64,000 bases of DNA from Crotophaga sulcirostris (lineage: Eukaryota; Chordata; Aves; Cuculiformes; Crotophagidae), in the NCBI GenBank assembly GCA_013397455.1, contig VYZB01000191.1, forward strand, positions 770,724 through 834,723, given 5' to 3'. Below are positions 13,681 to 28,600 of this stretch, one piece after another (within the stretch, counting starts at the first letter, position 1; every line of letters begins with the position of its first letter). The notes under the pieces were generated by a model, which had not been told where the DNA came from, did no database searches, and saw nothing but the letters and a program-made list of their open reading frames with translations. Made by a program: the position numbers and the translations under genes.

Positions 13681-16600
13681 ATGGGACGGGTCAGTCACAG
13701 AACGATAGAATGGTTTGGGGTGGAAGGGGCCTCAAAGCCCATCCAGTCCCACCCCCTGCCATGGGCAGGGACCCCTCCCAGCAGCCCAGGCTGCCCCAGG
13801 CCCCATCCAGCCTGGCCTTGGACACCTCCAGGGAGGGGGCACCCACAGCTTCCCTGGGCAACCTGTGCCAGGGCCTCACCGCCCTCAGTGTGAAGTATTT
13901 CTTCCTAATATCTACTCTCCCCTCTTCCCCCTTCCAATTTAAAGCCGTTCCCCTCATCCTATCACTACTTGCCCTTGTGTAAAGTCCCTCCCCAGCTTTC
14001 CTGTAGCCCCTTCAGGTACTGGAAGTCGGCTCTAAGGTCTCCTCAGAGGAGCCTTCTCCTCTCCGGGCTCAACAACCTCAGCTCTCTCAGCCTGTCCTCA
14101 TAGCAGAGGTGCTCCAGCCTTCTGAGCATCTTAGTGGCCCTCCTCTGGACCTGCTCCAACAGTTCCATATCCTTATGTTGATGATTCCAGAACTGGACAC
14201 CATACTCTAGGTGAGGTCTCGTGAGAGTGGCCCTTCTCCTCCCACAGCCCCTTCCCTAGCCCAGCCTGTAGCCTCCCCCCACCCTTGTGCACAAGCATCT
14301 GGTGGAAGGAAGGAAGGAGAGAAAGAACTGTGGGGTGGGAGACTGGCCTCCTCTCCTGACCCCAGGCCCCAAGGGCACAGCCTCCCCTCTTGCAGGGGCA
14401 GGGTGGTGGCCTTGTGGCCATGGCGCAGGTGCTGTCTCACAGGCTCTCAGGGGCTGTGTTGGAGGTGAGGTGTAAGGGGGACTGGTAACTGGGCCCTTCT
14501 TGGTGATGTGTTTGCATTAGGGGTCTGTGGCTGTAAACTGAGGGGTATCTGAAAGTGTACGTGGCCTGCTGGGTGGCACCAGGTGCCCAGGAGCCCTTTG
14601 GGATGGAAATTAGGGCTCCATGCATCTTCTTTGGTTGAGGCAGCTGCTCTGGGAAAGGCCATGTTTTTGTGTTTGTTAGTACATGCCCTGTTACCTACTG
14701 ATACACTCTTGCTGCAAATGGCATCAGGATCATGGAGATGCCCAGGATGATACATTAGCCAGAGTATCCTGTAGGCATGCACATAGACTTGGTTTTCATG
14801 ATGCGTAGCTAGGTGAATAGCTGATAGGTGAACCAGTGTGAGCTTGACCATATGAGATTGGTATAACATTGTATAAATCTGGAAACTGAATATGGGATTT
14901 GAACTGGTACAGAGAGTTCATGCACCCAGGTGAGTATTTGATCTGGGACAAAGAACCCTAGAGCTCAGTTTGATGAATTGTTAAAGTATGGCCTGGGTGA
15001 TATTCAGCAAGTCTTGTAGATTCTCTGTGGCTCTGTGGCTTGGATTCTCCAGATAAAAAAATGAGCAAGAGCTATTGATTTCTTTTGTAAAGTACCCTGG
15101 GCCTTGTTACTTTGGAGTCCAGGTTTCAACACACATTTGTATAATTTATGAGAATTGCCATAAAAATTTTTCTTGTAACTATAATCCTTCAAATACTTAA
15201 GCCTTCATAGGCATTAGCAGCCCTTCTTTTATACTCTGCAACAGGGAGCAATACCTTAAAAACATTAGGTGAAAACTTGCCTTATCTTGTTACTTTTCCA
15301 GGGAGCTATGAAATATTTAAAGGTTATGCTTACAGAGTAGAATCTGTTTAGCATCACTTATTTACTTAAAACATGCTCACATTTGGCAGTGTGGCATGTT
15401 TTCTACTATATAATTTTTGCTTGAATGTGTGTATATGTTTATGTATTTATAATATAGAAAAATATACTACATAACAAAATAGGAACTTAACCACCCCTTG
15501 TAAGGATACATTTTCCTTATTTCTGGAGATATTCTTAAAAGATTAAGATATATCTTTGTATGGAACTGCAGATTTTGGAGTTCTTGTGGAATGACAAGAG
15601 GGTGTTATACATCGTATGTAGTGTATGTAGCTGTAATAGTAGTGCTCTGCTTTTCTAGTAATCTTGTTTCTGAAGTGATGGGGAGCTGTCTACGTGTTAT
15701 AGAGAATTCCCATATTTTTGTAGGAAGTGGGCTGGTTCCTGAAACTTAACCTACACCGTGGTCCTTCCTCAGCTGTTTGTCATGTGTTGGTGTGTCTATG
15801 TATGTAACAAATCTTTACTGAATATTATCTAGCTATGTTTTTAACATGATAATAGATGTCTTGTGGATATTCAGTAATGTGCTGCAACAGTTAATAAATT
15901 TTAATGCCAGATGTGACATCCTGTGAATGGCCAACTAAGAATGCATCATTTACAACACAACAAATACTTTAAAAGGATATTGAGAGTGCAGCCTTAGAGG
16001 ATTATCAGAATACTGTAAACTTATATCCAAAAGATAAGCTCATTGAGTGATGCCCCAGATATTTACTGTGCATATGAAGGCTTGAGATCATATTTATCTT
16101 TATTTATTGTGCACTTTGGAGAGTGAAGGAATTAACCAGAACATTTCCTAAAAGGGTAAATTTGTTTCCAAACTTACTGTTTCTGAACTTGCTGAACACT
16201 GCTGCATCAGCATCAGTGCATGTTGTAATTTGTGTTCTTCTAGGCTTTCATTTAACTGAAGAATTTACAGTAAGTATGAATAGTGAGACTGAGATTCCTT
16301 TGTTAGTGACACCAGCCAAAGCAGATGAAGGGACTGTGTATATGAGGAGACTTAAATTATTATTTGTGTAAATTACCCTAGATAGTATTAAATGGTTAAA
16401 TGCCAGTTGAAATTGGCAAAGTGGACAGATAACACTGTTTGCATTACAGTTGGTATAACTTTTTTCAAATCTGGGTGCTTATTTTTCTTGGAAGCATATG
16501 AGAACTCAGCCCACAGGCGTTGTGTTGTCTTGGAAAAAGTCCAAACCATACACTTCTAGATTAAAATCTTGGTTTGAGTGCTGTTAAAATGAATAATCAG

Positions 16601-19600
16601 GCAATTTGAATACAAAGTCTTGTATGCAATTTGCATTGAATTGAGTATTTAATGGCATATCATTTATATAAAACTGGTTCCAATGCATTGTATTGCATTC
16701 AAAAATACTGATACAGTCAGATATTTTGACCCTTTCTGCAGTTTTCTCTTTTTAAGTTTCTTAGACATCTGGATTCAGTTTTCTTACACAGTTTATAAAG
16801 GAACAAAGTAAAACCAAGGGGGACTTCAGTGTTTGCTTTTATATGGAAACCAAACAGAAAAAAGTGAGCGTTCCTCTGTAAGTGCTTTAATAATAGGGTT
16901 TCTTATACGATTTAGGCCTATATGTGTACATGAAACCATGCTACTTGAAAGTGTCTCTGGTACAAATTTTTGGATATCATTTAGCAAATGGCAGATTGTT
17001 TGGCATCTTCCATTTAAATCAAGTATGGAAATATTAGGAGGATTTTTTCTGCGTAAATAGTAAGCTTAAAAGAAAGCCCTTCATTTTGCTGGTGCTTTCA
17101 TAAACCAGATAGACGAGAGATGAAGATTATTTATAGTACTTTGTTCTCTTGGTGTGGTTTCTAGTGAATCTGTACAGCCAAGAAAAATAATAAGTCCATG
17201 TAGAAAAAAAGAAAGCATGAAATACTTCAGAGGCAGCACCCCAGGAAAGCTACTTGTTCCATGAAAGAGATTTTGCAGCTTTGGCAAATTGTGGCTCAGT
17301 GTTGTTTCCTGGCCATGTTATGTAGCCAGTTATGTGACCTGTTTTTTTTTAGCAAAACTGGTCCAACTTTCTACTTTTTGGTGAGATTTCAGTGAATTTA
17401 CCAATTGGAAAATAAGTATTTCCCAGGAAATCTGACTCTGCCTTTTCTACCTTTAATCCCTCTTTCGCTGTGATCTTTCATGGACTTAGTTTTAGCTTAG
17501 CATATACTTGAGCTTGCAGGATGGGAATGTTCATTGTTCTGGCAACTGTCACTGAAGTAGAATGCATTTTGCACCAAGTGGTATGCGGTTGGGTTTGAGA
17601 TTGTCCTTGCCTATAGTAAGAAATAATTGAATTTTAATAATTTTACAGAAGTTTATACTCATATAAAACTTTCTTTATTAACAGTAGGCAGAAGTTATTA
17701 GTACATAGTTGAATTGGGTTCTTTTTGACAGTGAAAAGAAGGCTGTTCCACAATTTAGATGTCAGACCAGAACTGAGAAAAAACTGTCTAGCTCTGTGTT
17801 GATACTTCAGCTGTGGATAATTCAGCATATGCGGAACTTCTAGTATTAGGTTTTGAATGCTTTATAATTGTATTTTAGGTTTAACAGAAAGACATGCGTA
17901 AAGATATAATTTAGAAAGTTAAGCTTGATTAAGGTCAGAGGTCAGTGAATCTGTTCATATTCACACTCTTGAAAGATTGAGGCAGCTAAGAGGTAGGACT
18001 GCATTTCTTCCTTCTTCCCACTGTGTGCTCCAAACTTTGTCAGATTTATAAAGGTTGATGTTTAGATCATATATGTCTAAACCAATGATACTTTATGTGT
18101 GTGTGTGTGTATGAATGTATTCTTTATATATGAAGTGAGAGTTTCTGCAGTGAAAAATAATGCTTTATTTTTAGAAAGTCTGTGACTACAACCTAATTTC
18201 CTTAGCAACTTTCCATCAAATAAACAGCCTACTCTTCCTCATTCCCAACCAAAACAAACTTAAACTGGCTTATTAATTTAGGCAGTTTTCCCATGAAAAA
18301 TTGGTTCCAGACAGATCTCTGCCACAAGTGTTTGCAATGTGCCAGGTCACTGAAAAAAATTTCCGTGCATAAAACATGAAAGGACATCTTTAAAAAAATA
18401 CTATATCTTTACATTGATAAAGTTGGTGATATTTTTCCTCTGCAATTCTTATATTTCAGTTTTACACAGTAAGAATTTGGGTCTCTTCTACTGTCATCTC
18501 TGTTTATTCATTTTATTGGATTATCTCTGTGAATTGTACAGCATAATAAACTGGTGTGCCTAATTACACTGAGTATAGCTACCTCAGGAGGAGAGGCAAA
18601 GGAGACAAAACTGTCAAGCAACTTTATGATTCAGCGCAAAACAGAACAAAAATATTGCAATTTTGAGCAAGTTTTTACACCTAAACTCATTTTGATGTTC
18701 TCTAAAATATAGCCCTTTGTAGCACAGGATGGTGCCAGTTGTGCTATAATATAAATTTATGTTGTTTACATGGCTGAACATGAACAAATACTGCACAAAT
18801 AGAACAGTGAAAAAAATTGTTAAGTATCCCACAGGAAGCAAGTATCAAGTTTAGTGATAGTCATGTTAACTGTAGCCATGGGCACTTAAGCCTAGTGTCA
18901 GCCAAGAGCTGACAGCTCAGGAATGAAATCTTTGGTCTCTGTTTCAAAAGGAAACAGGACTGACAAAATGTATGACTAATCTTCCGTTTTCCATCTGTTT
19001 CCATATACCTGTTAGAATAGATAGTTGTTCTGGCTCTGATTTTTCCAGTATGCTGAGATCCTCCAGGCTCTGCCTTTGGTGTAACACCATGCATTTCATG
19101 TGCTCTGCTGACACTGATGATTCTATTACAAAAGTACAGTGGCGAATATAAACAGATCTATGTTAATTTTGAGGTCTGCTAGAAACCCATGATGAAAGAA
19201 TTGATTCTGAAGAGGAAAAGGACAGATACTGTAATGTCATAAATTTTATTTTTGGAGTTTGAGGATGACACCCTTTGGGTTTGTTTTTTCCAAATCAAAA
19301 GCCAGTGCACGCATCTTGTCTTCCTTTGTTTCAAATGTTTCATCTTGCAATCATTTATTACAACAGTGTCCCTTTCACTCCAGTCACTACTAGATAGCTG
19401 AAATGGCTCATAAACATTGTGTATGTAACAAAATAGAGAATTAGGTTCCAAAATTTGATTACTGCCACTTTAGGCAATTTAAATAACAGTTTGAGTTTCT
19501 GGTATGTGGATCGTAGTGATTTTAAAACTCGAGTGCAAAATCAGTACTTTCCTAGTAGGGTGATGCAAATTTGAGTTCACCTGCATTTGACCAAGAGAGA

Positions 19601-22600
19601 GTATTACAATCCAATCTGCCTGAAAACAAACCACCTCTCTCAGTAACTTCTCCACCAAGTCTGTGGCTTCTTTTTGTGCTACAACATCTCTTTCAGAAAT
19701 GCGAAGTCTCTGTTCAAAAACTGTGGTGTTGAGGAATATTGCAAATCAAGTATTCCAGCAGCTGCTTATTTTCAGTTAGAAAACATGTATTATTTTTTCT
19801 TTAGTCTGCATAAAAGTTTTCTGTATGGCTGTAATTCTCTTAAATGACTGTGGTTTTGAAACTGGATGTATGTGTTTGGAGAAAAAAAAGTCTTCAGAGT
19901 TGTGTCTGTTTCTGTATTGAAGTTCTGCTATGCATTTTTGGGAGTTAATTTAATATCTCACGAAGTCAGCAGTTCAGGGCCATTTTCATATTACTGAGTT
20001 GTTTTTGTGCCTTTTTTTTTTTTTTAGATCCTGTGATACATTCCTACAATCATTTTCAAATAATAGGTATAAATGCAAAACAGAGCATCCCAGTTTGATG
20101 TCAAAAATGTTTAAATTTCAAAAGTTCTTTAAAAATGTTTTGGCATTGTTTGAAATTTCCACAAGCTTTTCTTTGTTATGTTGGATGTGTGAGATCTGCT
20201 TGTCTGCTTGAGCTCCTTCATGCGTTTCCAGGGTATTTCCACACAAATACGTTTAAATCAGCTTTTAGAGGGGGTGTGCTCTGTAACAGGAACTCCCAAG
20301 TGAGCCACGGCTTTTGAGTGAAAAGAAGGAGAAGCTTTGTAAAAATTACCAGGCCTTTGAATTGGGTGGAATAATTCAGGAGAAGTTCCTGTCCCTTTTC
20401 GATGCAGGTTAACATCTCTGGTTTAGCCTAAACATTGTATTGCAAGGGGATTCCGTAAATTACTATTAGCTATGTGCTCTCTTCCGTATTTCCAAGCTTT
20501 TGGGTCTGTGAAGTCCCTTGATGCAAATCCCCAGTATTTCTTTTTTCTTGTATGTATGCAAGGAGAAATTGGATTTGTGTTAGTAAAAAGGATGAGTGTC
20601 TGAATCATGAATTGTGATAGCAAGTGTACTGTCTGCCTTGCCAATCATCATTTTTAAACTATATGTTAATTTAGATAATATTTGAGGTTCCTGATTTTGA
20701 TTTTTTTTTTTTCCTTCTGGAGTGCCTGGAACACAAAGTAAGGATCGGCTTCTCAGGACAATGGATTTTAAGAACTAAAAGAATAAATGAGAAAAGCAGT
20801 CTCTTAAATCATACTCATTACTTAGATGCTACAGCTTTATTTTAGGAAGATGAAAGGGATGGTTCTTGAATGTGCTTGTAAATTGAGAAAGTCAGCTTGC
20901 TAAGGTGATGTTTGTTTCACACTAGATGTCAGTGTTAACATACCTGTTCTGTAATCTCAGGTGTAGTCATTCTGTTGTCCTTGTGGATACAGCTGTATTT
21001 AATATTTCAGTTACAATTTATGGTCAAAATGTCAAGACACTAACTGTAAATAATGATTTGTATGTTGACCGTAGATGGATGGCCATCTGTAAATCTGTTT
21101 CTTGTGAAAATCTTATTCTTTTGCTGTATGTTGCACCAAGTCAACCCAGGAGAACGAGGTTGGCCTTTGTGGATATGTCTGCTGCGATCTTTCCAATACA
21201 TGGATTCTCTTTCCTCTTGGTTTTGAATAAGATGGTCTTGAAAACCTGAAAGATAGATGGTCACTCAAAATTAAATCCCCTGGGGACAAAATAGTTGTTT
21301 TTTCATCCTCTTAAACTGTAAATAATTAGCTGACTAGTGGTAATTTCTAAGATGTCTGATAAGGTCATTTGTTAATGTGTTACTCAAGCATGTTGTGAGA
21401 TTACTTGAAGGCATGTGGCTGTTTGCCTTGTTTCTTTTGGCTTTTACATTTTTTTTTTACATCGCCCATGCTTCATCTGGGGCTTTGTAGTGGTGACTGT
21501 AATCTGGATTTCCTGGTGGTTGAAACTGCTTTTATATATATCAGGAAGCATGGTCACTGTTTTCTGCCTGTGGCTGTAACAGTGACCACAGCTATCTTCC
21601 TGGATGAAAAGCCTCAGTGAAGGTATTGTGTTTAGTAATAATAAACAGTGTGACATGATGGACAGTTGATTAAACACTGTTCTTTTTATATCTTTAGCTT
21701 CTATAGCACTTATTATTCTGTTACTCTGTACATCAGCCATTGCATATTTACATTCTTTTTAGTGTATTTTTCTTTCAGGGTTGTAGCTGTCAGTAGATCT
21801 GTTACCCTGTGCTCTTTTCCATAATATTACTAAGTGTCCAGAAGTTCTTCCTTTGATATCAAGATAAAAGGAACTGCCAAATGTCCTTCAAAGCATTTTG
21901 TGTTTTGGGGACGTTGAATCCGAAGGAGGCAGCAGTTTGGTTCAAGGCCCAAGGTTTTATTGGAATATAATCATAAATATTTTTCAGGCAACTTCTTAAA
22001 GTAGTATTGCAAGAGTAGACATACCTCAAACATATTCATTGGTGCCATTTTTCCACAGTGAGAAGTAGTATACTTTTAAATAACACGTGTAGTTCCTGTA
22101 AGTTGATTGTGGCTGCAGGGTCTCAGACAGTGGCCGGGGGACTCGGCAGGCTGGCTCAGGCTGTGTTCCTGTAGCTAAGGAACTTGCTGACCACAGACAC
22201 CAACGGAGTGCAGGTGGGAATGTTGTAGAGTTGAGGCCTCTTTGGAGCTTATGTGTGACTCTACAAATTAAGAACTGCATGGATAACTTCAGGTTTTGGA
22301 TGTATAAGGAAGTATTTGCCCAACAATTAGAAACATGTATGTATTTCATTTAAAGTTTTAAAGGCAACAGAGCAGAGCTTGATCGTGTAACTTCCCTTTT
22401 GAGTGTAGCTGTAACGCAACTGAAGCAGCACATATTTCCAGGAGTAATAAAAGAGAAGATCCAGTTTTCAAATTCTTTCTTTAATTTTAGAAAGCTGTGC
22501 ATCTGCAGAAGTTGTTGCTGCTGTTGATGTGAATACTCTTGCTAATGAAGTTTATAAGCACAACTTTCCCAGCACGCCATTATGGGCAAAGACAATTGAG

Positions 22601-25600
22601 GTAAGTAACAAATATCTTTTTTACTCTAATCTGACATTTGTAGAAATTATCTTCACTATCCTTATTAGTAAAAAGAGAAACAAAAATACTTAATTTATAT
22701 TGGTATGAAAATAGCTATTTACAATACTTTTGATTTCTTATGCTCTGGTTGCTTGTTGAAGTTAGAGGGATACTCACACTGCAATCTTTTCCTGAAAGTC
22801 TTGACAGTCAAAAAAGGTTACATGAATACCGAGAGGAATGCTTACAAGCAATAAAAGAATGACAAAAATCATACTTCTAGATTTAAAAAAATATTTTCAT
22901 GTATTTTGAAAGAATTTAATCAAATCACTTGGAAGTGTGCCTTCGTTTTGTAGTTAGAGTTAAGCTGAGTAAAACACAAGAAAATATACTGGATGGGGAC
23001 AGACAGTCTTGCATTTTTTTTGTGGGCTCAATAGATTGAATGTTTTAAGAATGTTTTCCCTTTTCCAAATTGTTTGAAGAACAGCTGGGTAAAATTGTTT
23101 TAATAATGCAGGGCAAACTAGGTATGTCTGTTTTCCTGGATTTAGTTAGAAATTACTGTATACTTCTTAGCCTTCTTTTACAGTTTTACAACATGATAGT
23201 AAAAGATACTGTATTTGTTTTAAGATACCAGCTTAAGTAAGACTTAAATAGGTGGCTAAAGGTTAGCTGCTTATTCAGCACTCAATAACAAGAGGCTAAA
23301 TGACAGTTTACAGTTTTATATGGACAAAGAAGAAGTTTTTTTATGTCTCCTTATAGTAGATAAAAGCAGATTACAGTCAGTAAGATTGTCTTCAAATTTA
23401 TTAGAAGAGATAGTGTCTTTTGTCTAGTTTCTGTGGGCAGTTATGTTACATTTGCTATACAGATGTCCCTCAAAATATGTAAGGCAGTGATTTCTTTGTC
23501 TATCTCATAGTTACTTGATCATTATCCTTCTTCTCTCCTCCTGACCCCTTAATATATCGTCCTCCAGTGCTTCTTAAAATTTAGCCTAGAGGAACTCCTC
23601 CCTGTGTACTTCATGCCACAGACCTAATTCATTCTTCTCTGAACTGAAATATTTTTATGGAGTAGAGCTTGCAGCCATACAATAGATTGGAGGAATTTTT
23701 ACTAGGCAAAACTAGAATGAAGTAAACTTTACAGAATGCTTTAGTAGTGAGCTCCTCAGAGTTAAACCCCACAGTCTGAACCTGTATCATGATAGAAATT
23801 ATCATGTTAACACTTGAGCTACTTTTCTGTTCAGATATTTTGTCTTTTGAGAAGATCTTATATTTTTTCACCTATTTGGAATATGTTAATATTATTTTTG
23901 ATAAACAAAGGCTTTGTATCTGAATAATGATACTTTTTTGGAGGAGGAATGGGGAGAAAAACCTAGTGATTTTTTTAATGTGATCTAATGGAAGAACTAC
24001 TACACGCCTATTCTGAAAGAATGAGTACATAAAAACCTCAAGATTATGTACAGATGCTAACTTCATTAGTGATTTTGGTTCATATTGAAAGCAATCAATT
24101 CGTATTTGCTTTGTATTGTTTGCCAAGGTAGAAGAGAATGAAATTATTAGGTCAAATGGGAGATTAGGTAGTTTTTTGCTAGATGAAGCATATGGTGGAA
24201 TTAAAGAGGGGTAGTTTGGTCTGAAAGATGACTGGAGAGTTTCATACAATTTACAACACTCAAAGTTCTTTTTTTTCCTTATTCAGGGTGTAACACTGAA
24301 AGAATTTGACAGATTATCTTTTGATATGATTTTGATGAGTCCTCCCTGTCAGCCATTTACAAGGTAGATATAGCACAGTTGTTACAATATGTACTGTTGA
24401 AGGAGAGATGTTTTTCAGAGTGATAATGTGTGTGATTCATCTGTATATCTTTTACTGAGAAAAAATAATGTAGCTCTGGTCTCCATGATATTTAATGAAG
24501 TAGAAGAAATGCAGCAATTAGAATCTTATTTATTGATCGCGTTTCTTGTAATATATATGTTAATCCAGTTTAAATTAAGTAAGCTTCTTACAATACCTAT
24601 TTTGCAAACAACATTGTTCCTCTAACAGTGAAATTCAAAGATTTTGCTGTTCAGGAGTGCATCCTTTCCCGTTAGGTATCAATCTAATCTTTCCCTAGGG
24701 TAGCTCCAGAGGAGGATTCGAATTTCTCACTTCTGCCTGAGATTCAGTGTTTTATTTCTACTTTGAAAATTGCATGTGCACACAAATTACCCAAAACTAG
24801 GACGATAATGGCTTCAAAATTATTTTGTGGATGATATAGAGAAATGTCTTGCTGATTAAGAACTGAACTTATGAGATGTTGTTTGTGAAGTTACTTTAAA
24901 ATTCATATTGTTTAAGAGCAGTGACCAGTGGGGATAAGATTCTAGCAACTGTCCTCACACAAAGTAGTAATCTCATAAAAAAATTCTGTTGATAGAGATG
25001 AAACTGCTTGCGTAAGAAAGCATATCTTATTTAATGCTCTTAGATTAAAAAGAAATCCATCCAATGTGGTGCTATAAAAATGTACTTGTGCAACCTATGA
25101 TGTATGCAGGAATCATTCCTTCAAATTTTGTTTTTAAGAATACAGTGAAAAGAAAAATCTGTGTATGAGTGATTAACTTAGAGACATGCTAAAGCTCTTC
25201 TACCCAGGCTTTATTCTTTTTTAAGAATTAATACAAGTATAACTTAGGGGAACACAGGCCTGGAATTGTTGTATTATGTTAGCATTTTTATAACCTACAT
25301 GGCTGTCCAGTTTAATGTTACAAAACTTGGTTACAAAGTTATTCACATGGGGCCCAGTCCTGCAAAGTGGTGAGCACTGAGGCTTTGATGCGTAGAAATA
25401 ATTTAATGTATTCAGTGTAAAATAGCAGGGCATTCCCAGGAACCCAGTGGGGTTTTTTTGTTCTTTCAAAGCCAAGTATGTTCAAGGGGTTTGCTGGACA
25501 AGAACAGAATGCTAAATGCTTTGCAGACTGGGGAGTGGATTTCATTACTGAATGCTTCAATGTTAGCCTCGTTGGTGGATTGAAGGGGCAGACTTTCATT

Positions 25601-28600
25601 CCTTAGAGCAGTTTTTAGGACATTGCCTCTGTGAGCAGGTCCTTGTGTCTGTACATGATACTTTTGCAGTATCCCTTTTTTGAAACTCACAGCAAAAAGT
25701 GGCAGCATTCTGTGGAAAAATATAAATCGAATGTCAGTCTGCTTCAAGTAATATACAAGTGTTTCTTTATTCTTTCTTAGAATTGGCCTGCAAGGTGATG
25801 TATCTGATCCACGGACAAGGAGCTTTCTCTATATTCTCGATATTCTCCCAAGGTATAAATGAACTTCTACCTGAGTTCTTAAGCCTTTGTTGTAACTAAG
25901 TAGGTCTTCCATATTTTAGCGAGACAAGTCACCCATGAGTTTTACAGGGATACTACTAATATTGTGTTGCATTGTTTGTTTTCACACGATCATACGTAAC
26001 TTACAAATACTTGTATTTGACTAATGCCATTCTCATCTCATAGCTACTGTGTATGTTCTCATTGTTTTGTTTTCTTTTATACTGCGTGTCTGTTTAAACT
26101 GTGGCTATATCATAAATGAAAAAAAAAATGAGTTCTTTTCAGTTCAACATCAAACTTGCACTGGTTTTCTTTTGAAGCAGGAATAGATAATATAATATTT
26201 TGCTAATCGCCATTGTAGAAACATGAAAATTGTTTAAAATAACAGGTTAAAAGTAAAGCTTTGATTTAACATTTAGTCACCTTTTGAATAGGTAACTTTT
26301 GAAAATTTGTTTAAATATGTTATTGATTGTACAATATGGTGCATTTTCTGTCCCCTTCCATTCTTTCTTGAAGTGTCTATTCTATCTTTTTGGTGCTGCT
26401 TCTACGTATCTTGGTGCAGGCTGTGTATTTTTGGTTTGTAGTACAATCTCTTGTTTTCATGGTTTAGATGATGGGTTCATGTTGGTGTTAGTGTTAGTGT
26501 TGGGTTATAGGTTGGACTTGATGATCTCAAAGGTCCTTTTCAACCTTGTAATACTGTGATACTGTGATACTAAAGAATTCAAATAGCACTGCACTGTCTG
26601 AACAGTGCCCTTATCTTTGTATTAATCTGTCATTTTTGCCTAATAAAATCACTATAGTTATTTGTATTATTTATGCTTTAAATTTTGAAACAGTGAATCC
26701 AAACAAAGTGGGTTTTTCTGGCCTAGTTTTTTTCTTATTGAGGGTGTTAAAAATCACCTTCAAGTAATGCTTGTAGTCTTTTTTGGGCAGAGATGTGTAC
26801 CAGTAAGAACCCTTCCTGGGGAAGTGGAGCAAGGAGTTGCTCAGTGAGATTATCCAGCAAAAATCTCTGCTTCTGGATTGAGATATCCACTGGATGAACA
26901 CCAATTGGCATGAGCCTGAGAATTTGCACCAGACACTTACCCTTCCTAACAATCCTGCTTCTTCTGCAGATTGGAACAGCTGTTCTCGATACATTCCTTC
27001 AGTGGGTAAACTTGCTCTCAGGATTGGAGGGGAACAAAGGGAGTTGTGACTGTCTCTATCTCCTATTTCTTTTTTTATGAATCTGTTCTGCACATTAGGA
27101 AATCAGTACCAACAACAGCCTTTCTTTTCAACTGCTGTAACACTGGGAGAAAAGGGTCTTCTTCCGTCTTCCAGAAACAACTTCTTTGCAGCTGGCAACA
27201 GCGAATGAGACCACCTCTTGGCCCTTGTCATCAGCAGATAGAGAACACAGACATGGAAGAACTGAGTGACTTGGCTGGGATCACCTAAGAAATCTGTGGC
27301 AGAGAGCACAAACCAGAACACAATGCAGATCCCGTAGCAGATTCTAGCCTGCTTCTAGCCCAGATGCAAAATTAGGGAGATAATGTGGGTTTCCAAAAGT
27401 GGCAAAGGGTGACTTTTCTGGAACAAGGAATGTTGCTCAGTCCTCCTTACCTTTCAAAATGATTAATTAAAGCCAGCAGATAGTGTGTAAGTTAATAATT
27501 TGTCAGAATAATGGTACCTTCCTTACCCTTATGGGAATCCTGACCTCAGTATTCCTTCCTGTTAAGCTGAGGCACAGTTAAGAGGCTGCCAGATTTTGGG
27601 ACACTGTTGTGCATTAGTAGGGAAATGTTACTTCCTGGTTGCTGTGGGCTTAGCTGGATAAAGGGCAGAAGCTTTTCCCTCTCAAAACCATATGGTTTTT
27701 TTTGTCATGACGATGCAAAGGAGCTGGGCTTGGCTGTGGCGCTTTATCTCAACACCCCATGAGACCCTGCTGACGCCCCTTATCTCCCTTGGGCAGGTGG
27801 TTTCTTGAGCCAATACTTACTGTAAGCAGTCTAATATGTTCAAGATGGTGGTTTCTGCAGAGTTTCTCAGTTCCAATACATTTATGTTTTACTGAGATAG
27901 TGTTTGTGTATTTTTTGGATATGACATGTTTGCCAGGCACTGACTATGGAGTATTTCAGCCCAAAAAAGGGAAATTCTTAATATAGGAATTGTCACTTTG
28001 CGTTCTAAATTGATACAGCATGCATCCAGTTTATGGAAACTGTAAAATGATTTTTCATCCCTTGGCTGTTTCTATCTTATGTTCAGCCTTTTATAGTGAA
28101 ATGTCTCTGAAATGGGCTCAAAGATAACCTGGGAAGACAGATGTTAGAGATATGGAAAGGACAGTTTCGGGAACTGGAAAGACCTGGGAAATCCCTGGAG
28201 CCCTCAACCAGCAAATAAAGTCTGACCCAAGTCCAAGCCGTAACCCAGGGAAATGTAATGCTGAGACTGAGATGTCAAAGTGCTGCTTTTACAGACACAT
28301 TTGTAATGTTAATACCTGCCAAGTACTTGACACATACTCTTTGTGTGGTGATTACTTGTCTTGTGATCTGTTGATCCTGTATGAGCTCTTACATTTCAGG
28401 CTGTGCTTTGGATTTGGTACTTTAAAAATAAGTTTCATAGTAGGTGATGATGATGTTGCGTGTGGGTAAACATGCCAACAGCTATATTCTTCATCCCTCT
28501 ATAGGGAATTTGGCTGCTGCTCCTTTTTTCTGTTTGGTATTATTTTTTTCCGCTGTTATTTTTAGTATTTTTTAATTTTATGTAGTTATCTTGTACATTT

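Larger units (their letters stand above)
13552..22490 (+). other. TRDMT1 intron 1 (8.9 kb)
   Basis: The longest intron of the gene, phase 1. It contains an antisense CR1 copy near its 5' end (about 13,690-14,225) and a short TG dinucleotide run near 18,095-18,112. Its acceptor is TTCTTTAATTTTAG ending at 22,490. I see no other supportable gene or RNA inside it. Confidence 0.85.
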
